Below, one piece after another: positions 1 to 6,966 of a stretch of 32,160 nt of DNA (its first letter is position 1; each line of letters opens with the position of its first letter). Where the stretch lies: positions 1 to 32,160 of the forward strand of contig JAVBNK010000037.1 of the NCBI GenBank assembly GCA_031551595.1, in the 5' to 3' direction. Under the pieces are notes generated by a model, which did not search any database, had not been told where the DNA came from, and saw nothing but the letters and a program-made list of their open reading frames with translations. This DNA is from JAVBOW01 sp031551595. Lineage in GTDB: Bacteria > Bacteroidota > Bacteroidia > Bacteroidales > Rikenellaceae. The translations under genes and the position numbers were made by a program.

Positions 1-7
1 AATAGAG

Positions 8-41
8 AAATCCCCAACAATCCAATGATTGTCAGGGATTT
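8..41 (-). terminator. Hairpin downstream of tRNA-Thr, probable terminator
   Basis: An inverted repeat has outer arms AAATCCC and GGGATTT and inner arms ACAATC and GATTGT around a short loop. It lies directly after the 3' end of the tRNA on the minus strand. The arms are AT-rich at the base on both sides, so it could also work in the other direction. Confidence 0.6.
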
Positions 42-47
42 ATTTTG

Positions 48-120
48 AGCCGCAACCCGGACTCGAACCGGGGACCTCTTCATTACGAGTGAAACGCTCT
101 ACCGACTGAGCTATTGCGGC
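48..120 (-). tRNA. tRNA-Thr (anticodon CGU)
   Basis: Read on the minus strand, this 73-nt segment folds as a complete cloverleaf. The acceptor arms are GCCGCAA and TTGCGGC, the D arm contains AGCTCAGTCGGTAGAGC, and the T arm contains GGTTCGAGTCC. The anticodon stem TTTCA/TGAAG encloses the loop CTCGTAA, so the anticodon is CGU, which reads the threonine codon ACG. The discriminator base is U and CCA is not encoded. A hairpin follows on the 3' side and a weak promoter-like box lies upstream. It appears to be a single-gene unit; the next gene, mltG, is also on the minus strand further upstream. Confidence 0.96.
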
Positions 121-143
121 GGACCGGTATGGTTAACGGAGTG

Positions 144-176
144 CAAAGATGCGAAAAAAAATTGTAATCCCATCAA
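144..176 (-). promoter_or_regulatory. Possible Bacteroidetes-type promoter of tRNA-Thr
   Basis: On the minus strand, CATCTTTG (151 to 144) differs at one base from the -7 consensus TAnnTTTG. A TTG at 176-174 lies 22 bases further upstream. It would start transcription roughly 20 bases before the tRNA. The match is imperfect, so this is tentative. Confidence 0.4.
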
Positions 177-336
177 GTGACGCTAAAAAAACGTATTTAT
201 CCCGGGAATTATATACTTCATTGCACTCCGTCGGTTTTCTGGGTTGGCGGGCAACCCGCGACCCCTGCGCCCACAGTGCAAAGCGCCGCCGGAGGTAGCT
301 GCGGAGCCGGGAAAATCAACCGGTATATCGTTGCCT

Positions 337-1368
337 TTATCTGATCCCGTTGGCGTTGAGGAACCGGATATACTGTTGGCGGTTCTGTTCATGCCCGGCC
401 AGGTTGGTGGCGAAACGGTGGTAGCCGGAAAAGTCCGGCGCAGCGCAGAAATAGACGTAGTTATGGCGTTCGTGGCCGAGCACGGCATCGAGGGCTTTGA
501 TCGAGGGCATACAGATGGGCCCCGGGGGCAACCCGCGGTACATATAGGTATTGTAGGGGGAGTCGATGAGTTTGTGGCGGTCCAGGATACGGCGTAATGA
601 GAAATCACCGGCGGCGAATTTGAGGGTCGGATCGGCCTGCAGGGGCATCCCGATACGCAGGCGGTTGATGTAGACGCCGGCCACCCGGGGCATTTCGTCG
701 CTCATTTTGGTCTCCTCGTAGACGATCGAGGCGAGGGTGGCGACTTGCACGGGCGTGAGTTTCATCGATTCGGCTTTGGCCCGGCGGTCGTCGTCCCAGA
801 ACCGGTTATACTCTTTCTTCATCCGGTCGCAGAGGGCTTCGGGCGACGAGTTCCAATAAATTTCGTAGGTATTGGGGATGAACATCGCGATGAAGGTTTG
901 CGGCGTGAAACCGTACTTCTCGATGAACACAGGGTCGTTGAAAGCCGACAGCAAGGCGATAGAGTCGGGCTCGACCTGCCGCGAGAGTGCCCCGGCAAGG
1001 CGGTCGACGGTGCGTATATTGTTGAATGTGAGTTTGACCGGGGTTTGCAGTCCGCGCCTGAACATTTTGACCAGCGCGAGGTGGTTTATCCGTTCGGGCA
1101 GCACGTAGCGCCCCGGCCGCACGGCGTCGGGCAGTCCGTATATGCGTGCGACGGTCTGGAACAGGGCCGGTTTGCGCAGACGGCCTTCGAGCGAGTCGGA
1201 CAGTTGGGCGTAATCGGCCCCGGTGGGTACGAAGACGCTTCCGGGCACGGCCACGGCGTTCGACATCATCCCGCCCAATGACAGGAAAGCGGCTGCAGCG
1301 GCGATGATAATGACCGCGGCTGCGGTCCGGATCAATGTACGGGACAGTTTTATTTGCGGTCGGTTCAT
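337..1368 (-). CDS. mltG: Endolytic murein transglycosylase MltG (YceG family)
   Basis: This is a 343-residue inner-membrane lytic transglycosylase that cleaves nascent glycan strands and is thought to set glycan length by terminating polymerisation. After a short basic N-terminus, residues 11-33 form one alanine/isoleucine-rich transmembrane segment, so the rest is periplasmic. A LysM-like region follows. The C-terminal half holds the YceG signature: FIPNTYEIYW near 163-172, ASIVYEET at 213-220 with the presumed catalytic glutamate, then VYINRLRIGMPLQADPT and SPYNTY. I chose the ATG at 1368 giving MNRPQIK. A TTG three codons upstream is also open but less likely. The gene ends 216 bases before the tRNA, and no second gene shares the unit. 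The length is normal for the family. Confidence 0.93.
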   Translation of the reverse strand: MNRPQIKLSRTLIRTAAAVIIIAAAAAFLSLGGMMSNAVAVPGSVFVPTGADYAQLSDSLEGRLRKPALFQTVARIYGLPDAVRPGRYVLPERINHLALVKMFRRGLQTPVKLTFNNIRTVDRLAGALSRQVEPDSIALLSAFNDPVFIEKYGFTPQTFIAMFIPNTYEIYWNSSPEALCDRMKKEYNRFWDDDRRAKAESMKLTPVQVATLASIVYEETKMSDEMPRVAGVYINRLRIGMPLQADPTLKFAAGDFSLRRILDRHKLIDSPYNTYMYRGLPPGPICMPSIKALDAVLGHERHNYVYFCAAPDFSGYHRFATNLAGHEQNRQQYIRFLNANGIR

Positions 1369-1378
1369 GATTTTCAAT

Positions 1379-1579
1379 CTCTAAGGGTTCAATTTCCCGC
1401 CGGTTTGGTTACCCATGCATGGCATGGGTTTCCTTCTCGCGGCCCGGCAGAGGTCGCCTGCAACCTCTGCCCTCGCTCGCAGCGTCGGTTGCGGCGGGGT
1501 TGTTTATTTCCACGGCTGCGGGGGGCTCCGGCAAAGTCGGCGGACCGCAGAATCGCGCATTTCCCCCGAGGAGAAATGC
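1379..1579 (+). repeat. Intergenic palindromic mosaic, modules E-A-D (first copy)
   Basis: This stretch between the divergent mltG and SRP RNA genes has no credible gene. It holds three modules found elsewhere in the window. Module E (1379-1402, containing AATTTCCCGCCG) recurs at 20321-20343. Module A (1407-1499) has the hairpin ACCCAT/ATGGGT, then a GGCAGAGGT/ACCTCTGCC hairpin, then CTCGCTCGCAGCGTCGGTT. Module D (1510-1550) has CTGCGG/CCGCAG arms and is followed by the hairpin GCATTTC/GAAATGC (1557-1579). The same order-independent modules at 17.8, 20.4, 24.1, 4.5 and 30.3 kb support a dispersed repeat family rather than chance. Confidence 0.75.
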
Positions 1580-1608
1580 AGCGTATTGGCATCTCCTTCA
1601 GAGATGCG

Positions 1609-1639
1609 TTTGCAAATATATGAAAAATGTCTAACTTTG
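1609..1639 (+). promoter_or_regulatory. Promoter of the SRP RNA gene
   Basis: TTTG at 1609-1612 is followed after 19 bases by TAACTTTG at 1632-1639. This matches the primary sigma factor consensus of Bacteroidetes (TTTG, about 19 bases, TAnnTTTG). The predicted start falls at about 1644-1645, exactly where the SRP RNA stem begins. Confidence 0.85.
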
Positions 1640-1644
1640 CCGCC

Positions 1645-1746
1645 GCCGGGTAAGTCTTATACGACCAGCTCCTGCTGAATCCCCCAGGGTCGGAAGACAG
1701 CAAGGGTAGGCGGTTGTAGCGGTGCGATATGAGTCGCTTACCCGGC
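1645..1746 (+). ncRNA. ffs: Bacterial small signal recognition particle RNA (4.5S)
   Basis: The RNA partners with Ffh to form the signal recognition particle that targets nascent membrane proteins. Its ends pair perfectly: GCCGGGTAAG at 1645-1654 with CTTACCCGGC at 1737-1746. The apical region, about 1685-1709, carries the domain IV hallmarks: a GGAA tetraloop closed by GTC/GAC, flanked by the asymmetric AGCA and CAGG internal-loop strands that bind Ffh. A promoter ends a few bases upstream, and a run of T residues at 1747-1753 follows the closing stem, so the terminal stem probably doubles as the terminator. The length of about 102 nt fits the short bacterial form without an Alu domain. Confidence 0.92.
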
Positions 1747-1753
1747 TTTTTTT
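1737..1753 (+). terminator. T-tract terminating the SRP RNA
   Basis: The 3' arm of the SRP closing stem (CTTACCCGGC) runs straight into seven T residues. With the 5' arm about 90 bases upstream it makes an intrinsic terminator built into the mature RNA. Confidence 0.65.
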
Positions 1754-1775
1754 AATTCGAGGTGTGGTCTTCAGT

Positions 1776-1902
1776 GGGCTGCGTGCATTGCACGCCATAT
1801 TTCGTCCGTTTTCTTGATTTTTAATCCTCACATACTTTAGTATGCTCCGGTGCAAAAATCAAAAAGACAGCCAGAATCTGACGCACACTGCCCACAGCGG
1901 AC
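1776..1902 (+). repeat. Repeat B, copy 1, upstream of the YciO-type gene
   Basis: This segment matches 27104-27231 along its whole length in the same orientation. Shared blocks include CACGCCAT, ATCCTCAC, GCTCCGGTG and CTGACGCAC. Its core is a hairpin with arms TTTTGATTTTTA-like and AAAATCAAAA, and an inner hairpin CATAC/GTATG. The other copy has CGTAC/GTACG at the same place, a compensated pair change. It ends about 14 bases before the start codon, so it may be a 5' leader element. No protein is convincing here. Confidence 0.75.
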
Positions 1903-1915
1903 AGCAGCAAGCGGT

Positions 1916-2518
1916 ATGATCATAAAACTTTACCCCGAGAACCCGAACGGGAAACAGGTCGCCCAGGTAGTCCGCTGCCTGGAGGAGGGGGGCGTTGTGA
2001 TCTATCCCACGGACAGCGTCTATGCTTTCGGGTGTTCGTTGCGCAGCCCGCGGGCGATCGAGCGCATGGTGGCCATCAAGCATAAGCAACAGTCGTTCCT
2101 CACGCTGGTGTGCGAGGACCTGAGCCGGGTGTCGGAATATGTGAAAGTGGACAACCCGGCCTTCAAACTGCTCAAGCGCAACCTTCCGGGGCCGTTCACC
2201 TTCATATTGAACCCTTCATCGCGCGTGCCCGACAAGGCGCTGGGCCGGCGCAAGTCCATCGGGGTGCGCATTCCGGACAACAATATCCCTTTGGAAATCG
2301 TGCGTGCGCTGGGGGTGCCGATGCTGACCACGTCGGTCAGGGACGAGGACGAAGTGGTCGAGTACACGACCGATCCGGAGTTGATGGAAGAGCGCTACGG
2401 CATGCTGGTGGATATGGTGGTGGACGGCGGCTACGGCGACAACCAGCCTACGACGGTGGTCGACCTGACCGGCGACGAGCCGGAGATCCTGCGCCAAGGG
2501 AAAGGGGAGCTGCGGTGA
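1916..2518 (+). CDS. yciO: Sua5/YciO/YrdC family protein, YciO type
   Basis: This 200-residue protein has a YrdC-like RNA-binding/nucleotide-binding fold. The family includes TsaC, which makes threonylcarbamoyl-AMP for the t6A tRNA modification. The details here fit the YciO branch: GGVVIYPTDSVYAFGC near 24-39, FTFILNPS, IGVRIPDN, and the tail VVDGGYGDNQPTTVVDLTG. At the position where TsaC proteins usually carry a STSAN-like motif it has TTSVR. The biochemical role of YciO is less settled than that of TsaC, so the tRNA role is an inference. I start at the ATG at 1916 (MIIKLYPENP); a GTG 66 bases upstream lies inside repeat B and would add a non-family extension. The stop overlaps the next start by one base, so the downstream gene is translationally coupled. 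Confidence 0.85.
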   Translation: MIIKLYPENPNGKQVAQVVRCLEEGGVVIYPTDSVYAFGCSLRSPRAIERMVAIKHKQQSFLTLVCEDLSRVSEYVKVDNPAFKLLKRNLPGPFTFILNPSSRVPDKALGRRKSIGVRIPDNNIPLEIVRALGVPMLTTSVRDEDEVVEYTTDPELMEERYGMLVDMVVDGGYGDNQPTTVVDLTGDEPEILRQGKGELR

Positions 2519-2931
2519 TGGACAGGCGGCGGCATACCGGTTTGTTGATCCTGGCGGGATTTACGACCGGAATTGCATTGCTCGTCGTACATTTGTGCAC
2601 GACGTTCATCGGCCTGAACAAGATGACCACGAGCATCGCCGAGTTGGGGGTGATCGTGGTGTGCCAGGTGGTCTACGGGCGGATATACGCCCGCGCTGCA
2701 GAGGGGATAGGCTACATGCAGGCGCTTATGTTCATGGCTGCTGCGGTATTCCTGGGCGCGGTACTTGTGACGGCAGGCGATATGGCCGTGTGGCGCTATG
2801 CGGTGCTTGCGGGCGAGCGTGTGGATAATGCTATGTTTTTGGCGCAATTTGCAACTAAAGGATTCAACCTGTTTATTATAGGCGTTTTAGCCGGATTATT
2901 CACTTCTACATTCATATATAAAAGGAAATGA
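2518..2931 (+). CDS. Small integral membrane protein, DUF4199-like
   Basis: The protein has 137 residues with four predicted transmembrane helices, roughly at 10-30, 38-55, 63-82 and 112-133. It ends in a short basic tail. The GYMQALMFM stretch and the C-terminal hydrophobic hairpin resemble DUF4199 proteins, which in Bacteroidetes often lie next to a GT2 glycosyltransferase, as here. The family assignment rests on that resemblance and context only. The start at 2518 (TGATG) overlaps the YciO stop, and its own stop overlaps the next start in an ATGA, so the three genes form one operon. No catalytic motif is visible. It may assist or anchor the glycosyltransferase, which is speculation. Confidence 0.8.
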   Translation: MDRRRHTGLLILAGFTTGIALLVVHLCTTFIGLNKMTTSIAELGVIVVCQVVYGRIYARAAEGIGYMQALMFMAAAVFLGAVLVTAGDMAVWRYAVLAGERVDNAMFLAQFATKGFNLFIIGVLAGLFTSTFIYKRK

Positions 2932-3899
2932 GTAGGATACCCGACATATCGGTGGTCGTGCCGCTGTACAACGAGCGCGAGTCGCTGGGCGAGTTGACCG
3001 AGTGGGTACGGCGTGTGCTGGACGGCGAGGGACTTACCTGGGAGATGGTGCTGGTCGACGACGGCAGCAACGACGGCTCATGGGCCGAGGTGGAGCGCCT
3101 CTCGGCGGACGACCCGCACATCAAAGGCCTCAGATTCCGCCGCAATTACGGTAAGTCAGCCGCGCTGTATTGCGGTTTCGAGGCGGCCGTCGGGAATGTG
3201 GTAGTGACGCTGGACGCCGACCTCCAGGATTCGCCCGACGAGATCCCGGCGCTCTACCGGATGATCACCGGGGAGGGCTACGACATGGTGTCGGGCTGGA
3301 AAAAGATGCGCCACGACCCGTGGGGCAAACGCCTGCCGAGCAAGTTTTTCAATGCCACGGCGCGGTTCATGTCGGGCATTAAGTTGCACGATTTCAACAG
3401 CGGCATCAAGGCCTACCGCAGCGATGTAGTGAAGAGCATCGAGGTCTACGGCGAGATGCACCGCCACATCCCGATCCTGGCCAGGCGTGCAGGCTTCAAA
3501 CGGATAGGCGAAAAGGTGGTCGAGCACCGCGCGCGCAAGTACGGCGAATCTAAATTCGGCTGGGAACGCATGATCAAAGGCTACCTGGACATGATTTCGG
3601 TGACGTTCATGACCCGTTTCGGCCGAAGCCCGTTCTATTTTTTCGGCGGTTTGGGGACGCTGATGGTCCTGGCCGGGGGCGGGATGACGGTGTGGGTGAT
3701 CGCCGACAACTTGTATAAGCAGTCGCACGGGCTGGCGGTGCGCGGGGTTACGGACCAACCGTTGTTCTACCTGGCGCTGGCGGCCGTGGTGATCGGCGTA
3801 CAGCTGTTCCTGGCGGGCTTCATCGGCGAGCTGGTGAATCGCAATTCGTCGGACCGCTACCGCTATTTGATCGATAAAAAAACCGGGAAAGAGTCATAA
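2928..3899 (+). CDS. GT2 family glycosyltransferase, DPM1/GtrB-like, membrane-anchored
   Basis: This 323-residue enzyme is predicted to transfer a sugar from a nucleotide sugar to polyprenyl phosphate at the inner face of the membrane. The GT-A fold motifs are in order: VVVPLYNERESL near 8-19, VDDGSNDGSW near 43-52, and the metal-binding LDADLQDSPDEIP near 89-101. The HDFNSGIKAY and RKYGESKFGW blocks are typical of the DPM1/ArnC/GtrB group. Two C-terminal transmembrane segments follow, about 236-256 and 279-303. The start overlaps the upstream gene by four bases (ATGA). The exact sugar and acceptor cannot be read from sequence. It closes a tight three-gene operon with the YciO-type and small membrane proteins. 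Confidence 0.9.
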   Translation: MSRIPDISVVVPLYNERESLGELTEWVRRVLDGEGLTWEMVLVDDGSNDGSWAEVERLSADDPHIKGLRFRRNYGKSAALYCGFEAAVGNVVVTLDADLQDSPDEIPALYRMITGEGYDMVSGWKKMRHDPWGKRLPSKFFNATARFMSGIKLHDFNSGIKAYRSDVVKSIEVYGEMHRHIPILARRAGFKRIGEKVVEHRARKYGESKFGWERMIKGYLDMISVTFMTRFGRSPFYFFGGLGTLMVLAGGGMTVWVIADNLYKQSHGLAVRGVTDQPLFYLALAAVVIGVQLFLAGFIGELVNRNSSDRYRYLIDKKTGKES

Positions 3900-3971
3900 T
3901 GCCGCTCCCGCGAGGGATGCCATGCCGCGGGGTGTGGCCGGCGCATATTGTTCACCTTTAAAATTCACGTT

Positions 3972-4457
3972 ATGATACAACGCATCCAATCGTTATATTT
4001 CCTGATCGTCGCGGCGCTGATGGCCGTGATGCTTTTCGTGCCGCTGGCCACCCTTTACGGCGACGGCAGCGTGCTTGAACTTACGGCATGGTGGTTTCGC
4101 AGGCCGGTTATGGAGATTACGGACGGTCTTACCTTCATGGATATTGCAACGCCCTGCCTGGGGGGGCTGTTTGTCGCATGTGCATTGCTGCCGCTCGTGA
4201 CGATATTCCTCTATAAACGCCGGATGCTCCAGATCCGGTTGTGCTATGTGGAAATGGTGCTGCTGCTCGGGGCGCAGGCCATGGTGGGCTACTACCTCTA
4301 TACGATCCATTCGGCCGCCTCGATGTTCGCCGATGGCCGCGTGGTGTTCTCCCCGGCGGACGTATTGCCGCTGGCGGGCGTCGTCCTCATGTGGCTGGCT
4401 TTGAGGGGTGTGATTCGCGACGAGTCGCTCGTCCGCTCGCTCGACCGCGTCCGCTGA
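3972..4457 (+). CDS. DUF4293 family membrane protein
   Basis: This 161-residue protein starts MIQRIQSLYF, the hallmark N-terminus of DUF4293 proteins, a family largely confined to Bacteroidetes. Four hydrophobic segments are visible, at about 9-28, 54-76, 88-110 and 125-143, with a charged C-terminus rich in arginine. Its function is unknown; the family often sits near rho or other core genes, but here it follows a glycosyltransferase by 72 bases. I start at the ATG at 3972. An upstream in-frame TTG adds eight residues that do not fit the family start. It is followed by a copy of palindromic repeat A and faces the convergent pseudokinase gene. Confidence 0.85.
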   Translation: MIQRIQSLYFLIVAALMAVMLFVPLATLYGDGSVLELTAWWFRRPVMEITDGLTFMDIATPCLGGLFVACALLPLVTIFLYKRRMLQIRLCYVEMVLLLGAQAMVGYYLYTIHSAASMFADGRVVFSPADVLPLAGVVLMWLALRGVIRDESLVRSLDRVR

Positions 4458-4481
4458 TCCCTAAAGCGATTATCATATTGT

Positions 4482-4564
4482 GCGCCTTCTTGCAAGGGCC
4501 GACGTTGCGGAGCGGGGGCAGGGGGCTGTTTTGCAGATGATGCCCTGCGAAGAGAAGGAAGGCG
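4482..4564 (-). repeat. Palindromic repeat A, copy in the convergent gap
   Basis: Read on the minus strand this has the family layout: a GGCATC...TGCC hairpin region, then CCCGCTCCGCAACGTCGG. It is bounded by inverted arms CGCCTTCT and AGAAGG-AAGGCG. It lies between two genes that converge, where bidirectional termination would be useful. It is more diverged than the 1.4, 17.8 and 20.5 kb copies but matches the 30.3 kb copy closely. Confidence 0.65.
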
Positions 4565-4625
4565 ATCCGGCAGTTTTGCGACCTTGGCTACAAGTTGCAG
4601 GGGGAGCGTCGAACGGATAAAACCG

Positions 4626-6065
4626 TCAATCGTGTAAGGCGGGGACGGCATTGACGGGTTGTCCGGTTTTGTCGATGTGGAAACTGCGCCCTGCGATGCG
4701 CACCGGGGCCACCCCGCCCGAGAAGGATGCCGCTTCGTCGAAGTCGAACCCGATCGCGATGCGGCCTTCGCAATCCAGGAAGCCGTATTTGTCGCCGGCC
4801 TGTGCGAGGATCAGCCCTTCGCAGGCGCAACTTATCCAATCGTACTGCACTTCGGTGAGTTTGTTGCCGCAGCGGTCGTAGAGGCCGAGCAGCCCGTCGA
4901 CCGACACGGTGGCGATGCCTGTCCACGGGTCCCATTCCACGCTGTCGAACACGGGCGGGATGATGAACGCGCCTTCTTTGTCGATCAGCGCACCCCTGCC
5001 GCCGGTTTCGACCGCGGCGCGTCCTTCGGCGAAGTCCTCTGCGCGGTCATAGCGTCCTTCGCCTGCGGGGTTCCCGTCCATGTCCAGGTAGAGCCACTTG
5101 CCGTCGCGTCCGCACACGCGGGTCAGCGTTTCGCATGTGTCGCCGTGCCCGGTGTATTCCGACAGGTCGGGCGTCCGGGCCGGGGGTGCGGCAACGGGTT
5201 CCGCAGCGGCCAATGTGACCGGGGGGATCTTTCCCGGTTCGGCTTCCAGGTCGGCGAGCCTGGCGAGGCATTCGTCCAGCGCAGTGCGCGAGGGCACGCC
5301 CTCCGCGATCATCCCGGCCAGTTCGCCCAGGCATCCCGTAGGGCGCGAGGCGAGGACCTGCCGGGCGATCTGCTCCGCGGACGATGGCGAGAACATCTGC
5401 CGCTTGCCGAGCCGGCGGTAAAGTTCCGGTCGGCCGGCCAGCAGGTGCAACCCCATCGCCACGGCTGCCAATGCCCTGTTGTCGTGCCCGGGCAGCGGGC
5501 CGTTTCCCGCGGTTTTCTCAGCAAAGTCGTAATTGACCAGCACGGGAACGGCATCCCGCGTGACGTAGACGTTCGAGGGTTTGATGTTCCGGTGGAGGAT
5601 TCCTTTTGCGGAGAGCCATGCGGCCATCGCGCAGAGGTTTTCGGCCAGCCGTTTCAGCGCGCGCCGGTTTTCGCGGTCGCACGCCCCGGAGAGGAAATGG
5701 TCGAGGGGTTTGCCATCGGGCACTTTCTGCATCACCACGTCGTGCATCGAAGGAATGATATGGTTGTCCGAAACGGCGATCTCGGCGTCGAGGTATGCGC
5801 AGCCGGTCAGGTAGGGCGATTGGATGGAGGAGAATTGTGCGCAGACCAGGCGTGCGCGGTTCCTCACGGCGTCCGAGTGGCAGGTGAAGCATTTGAGCCA
5901 GTAGCGTTCGCCGTTCCACTCCACATCGAAGTTCACGGCGTGGGTGAATACCCTGAACGCGGGCCGTCCGTCCGCGCCTGCGACCGGGAGTATGCCCCGG
6001 AGGGTCCGGAAGTGGGTTTCGGGGTTGGACAGGCTGTCCATGTAGCTGTTGAGCGAAGGAGCCAT
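4626..6065 (-). CDS. Predicted pseudokinase with C-terminal WG repeats
   Basis: This 479-residue protein has a protein-kinase-like domain at about 40-265 and five WG (KWG) repeats at about 320-479. The kinase landmarks are recognisable but altered. The lysine of the VAIK position is K58 (YWLKCF). The catalytic loop reads HRNIKPSN at 158-165, with Asn160 replacing the catalytic Asp. The metal-binding DFG Asp is replaced by Asn178 in NYDFAE. With both aspartates gone it should not phosphorylate in the usual way, though it could still bind ATP or a partner. It is a paralogue of the gene at 6967-8367: N-termini SLSNPETHFRTL and SVSNPEGLFRTL match, and so does the domain order. It is last in a minus-strand run, 28 bases after the vWA gene. 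No signal peptide is visible, so it is cytoplasmic. The proline/alanine-rich linker at 281-305 probably separates the two modules. Confidence 0.88.
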   Translation of the reverse strand: MAPSLNSYMDSLSNPETHFRTLRGILPVAGADGRPAFRVFTHAVNFDVEWNGERYWLKCFTCHSDAVRNRARLVCAQFSSIQSPYLTGCAYLDAEIAVSDNHIIPSMHDVVMQKVPDGKPLDHFLSGACDRENRRALKRLAENLCAMAAWLSAKGILHRNIKPSNVYVTRDAVPVLVNYDFAEKTAGNGPLPGHDNRALAAVAMGLHLLAGRPELYRRLGKRQMFSPSSAEQIARQVLASRPTGCLGELAGMIAEGVPSRTALDECLARLADLEAEPGKIPPVTLAAAEPVAAPPARTPDLSEYTGHGDTCETLTRVCGRDGKWLYLDMDGNPAGEGRYDRAEDFAEGRAAVETGGRGALIDKEGAFIIPPVFDSVEWDPWTGIATVSVDGLLGLYDRCGNKLTEVQYDWISCACEGLILAQAGDKYGFLDCEGRIAIGFDFDEAASFSGGVAPVRIAGRSFHIDKTGQPVNAVPALHD

Positions 6066-6093
6066 GTGGTTGGGGTAGGGCGTGTCCGGTTCG

Positions 6094-6954
6094 TTATTCC
6101 ATCAGGTTGACGCTCATCGAGCCGATGTTCATCATGGCGACCAGTTCGGTGATCGGGGTGTTGTAGCTCACGCCGCGGAAGGGACCTTCCGAGGGACTGC
6201 ATCCGCGCACCCGGGCGATCAGGTCGTCGTATGTGCCGGGCATGTCGCTCGACATGTCGTACAGCAGGCTGGCGTTGCGGTCGTTGGGCATCTCGCCTGT
6301 CGAGCAGGGGAATATGGCCTGGGGACTGTCCGAGTCGCAGTTGATGTGGATGTTCATGAAGATGGCCTTGCCGTTGTCGGTTTCGAGGTTGCGCAGGGCC
6401 GCGGCGGCTTCGCGCAGTTGCGAGGGATCGGCGTCGGTGGCCTCGCCGTCGGTGATGTTGATGATCACGGGCGGGTATGACGCGCGGTTGTGCCTGGTTT
6501 TGATCCACTGGCCGACCAGGTTGTGGGTTTTGAGCATGGCGGCGAACATCGGGGTGTTGCCTTCGGCGTGCGGTTCGATCCATAATACCTGCTCGAAGTG
6601 GCCGATAACGGTTTTGCCGTTGGCCAGCACGCGCTCTTCGATGCGGTTCTGGCGGGGTTTGTTCATGATGGCGAGTTTCGACGGGGTGAGCAGGTCGAAA
6701 TCGGCCGACAACAGCGGGTAGACCCCGTTGTCATAGTATCCGAGCACCACGACCTGGAAATAGTCGCGTATCCCCTCTTCGCGGCGGCACCGGTTGATCA
6801 GCTCCGAGATCAGCGCATTGACCACCAGGACGACTTTGTCCGTTTTCCGCATCCACCGCGAGTTGATGCATACTTTCTCCCCCATCGAGCCGGACTGGTC
6901 GATCATAATGGCGAACAGCGCGGGATTGCGGCGCGTGATAGGTGTATTGTACAT
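6094..6954 (-). CDS. von Willebrand factor A (vWA) domain protein
   Basis: This 286-residue soluble protein is a single vWA domain with an intact metal-ion-dependent adhesion site. It has DQSGSMG with Asp19, Ser21 and Ser23, Thr134 in EGNTPMF, and Asp169 in NITDGEATDAD. Such domains bind protein partners through a divalent ion. The bacterial TerY proteins, which occur with kinases and PP2C phosphatases, are the nearest analogy I can offer, but no phosphatase is present here. YNTPIT occurs at both the N-terminus and near residue 260. No signal peptide or membrane segment is seen. It sits 12 bases after the kinase-WG gene and 28 bases before the pseudokinase-WG gene, in the middle of a co-oriented set, so it likely bridges or senses for the two kinase-like proteins. 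Confidence 0.9.
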   Translation of the reverse strand: MYNTPITRRNPALFAIMIDQSGSMGEKVCINSRWMRKTDKVVLVVNALISELINRCRREEGIRDYFQVVVLGYYDNGVYPLLSADFDLLTPSKLAIMNKPRQNRIEERVLANGKTVIGHFEQVLWIEPHAEGNTPMFAAMLKTHNLVGQWIKTRHNRASYPPVIINITDGEATDADPSQLREAAAALRNLETDNGKAIFMNIHINCDSDSPQAIFPCSTGEMPNDRNASLLYDMSSDMPGTYDDLIARVRGCSPSEGPFRGVSYNTPITELVAMMNIGSMSVNLME

Positions 6955-6966
6955 GGGTTTAGTGTT

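Noticed and set aside
1850..1915. N-terminal extension of the YciO-type protein from a GTG
   Set aside because: The extra 22 residues come from repeat B and do not match the family start; the ATG at 1916 does.
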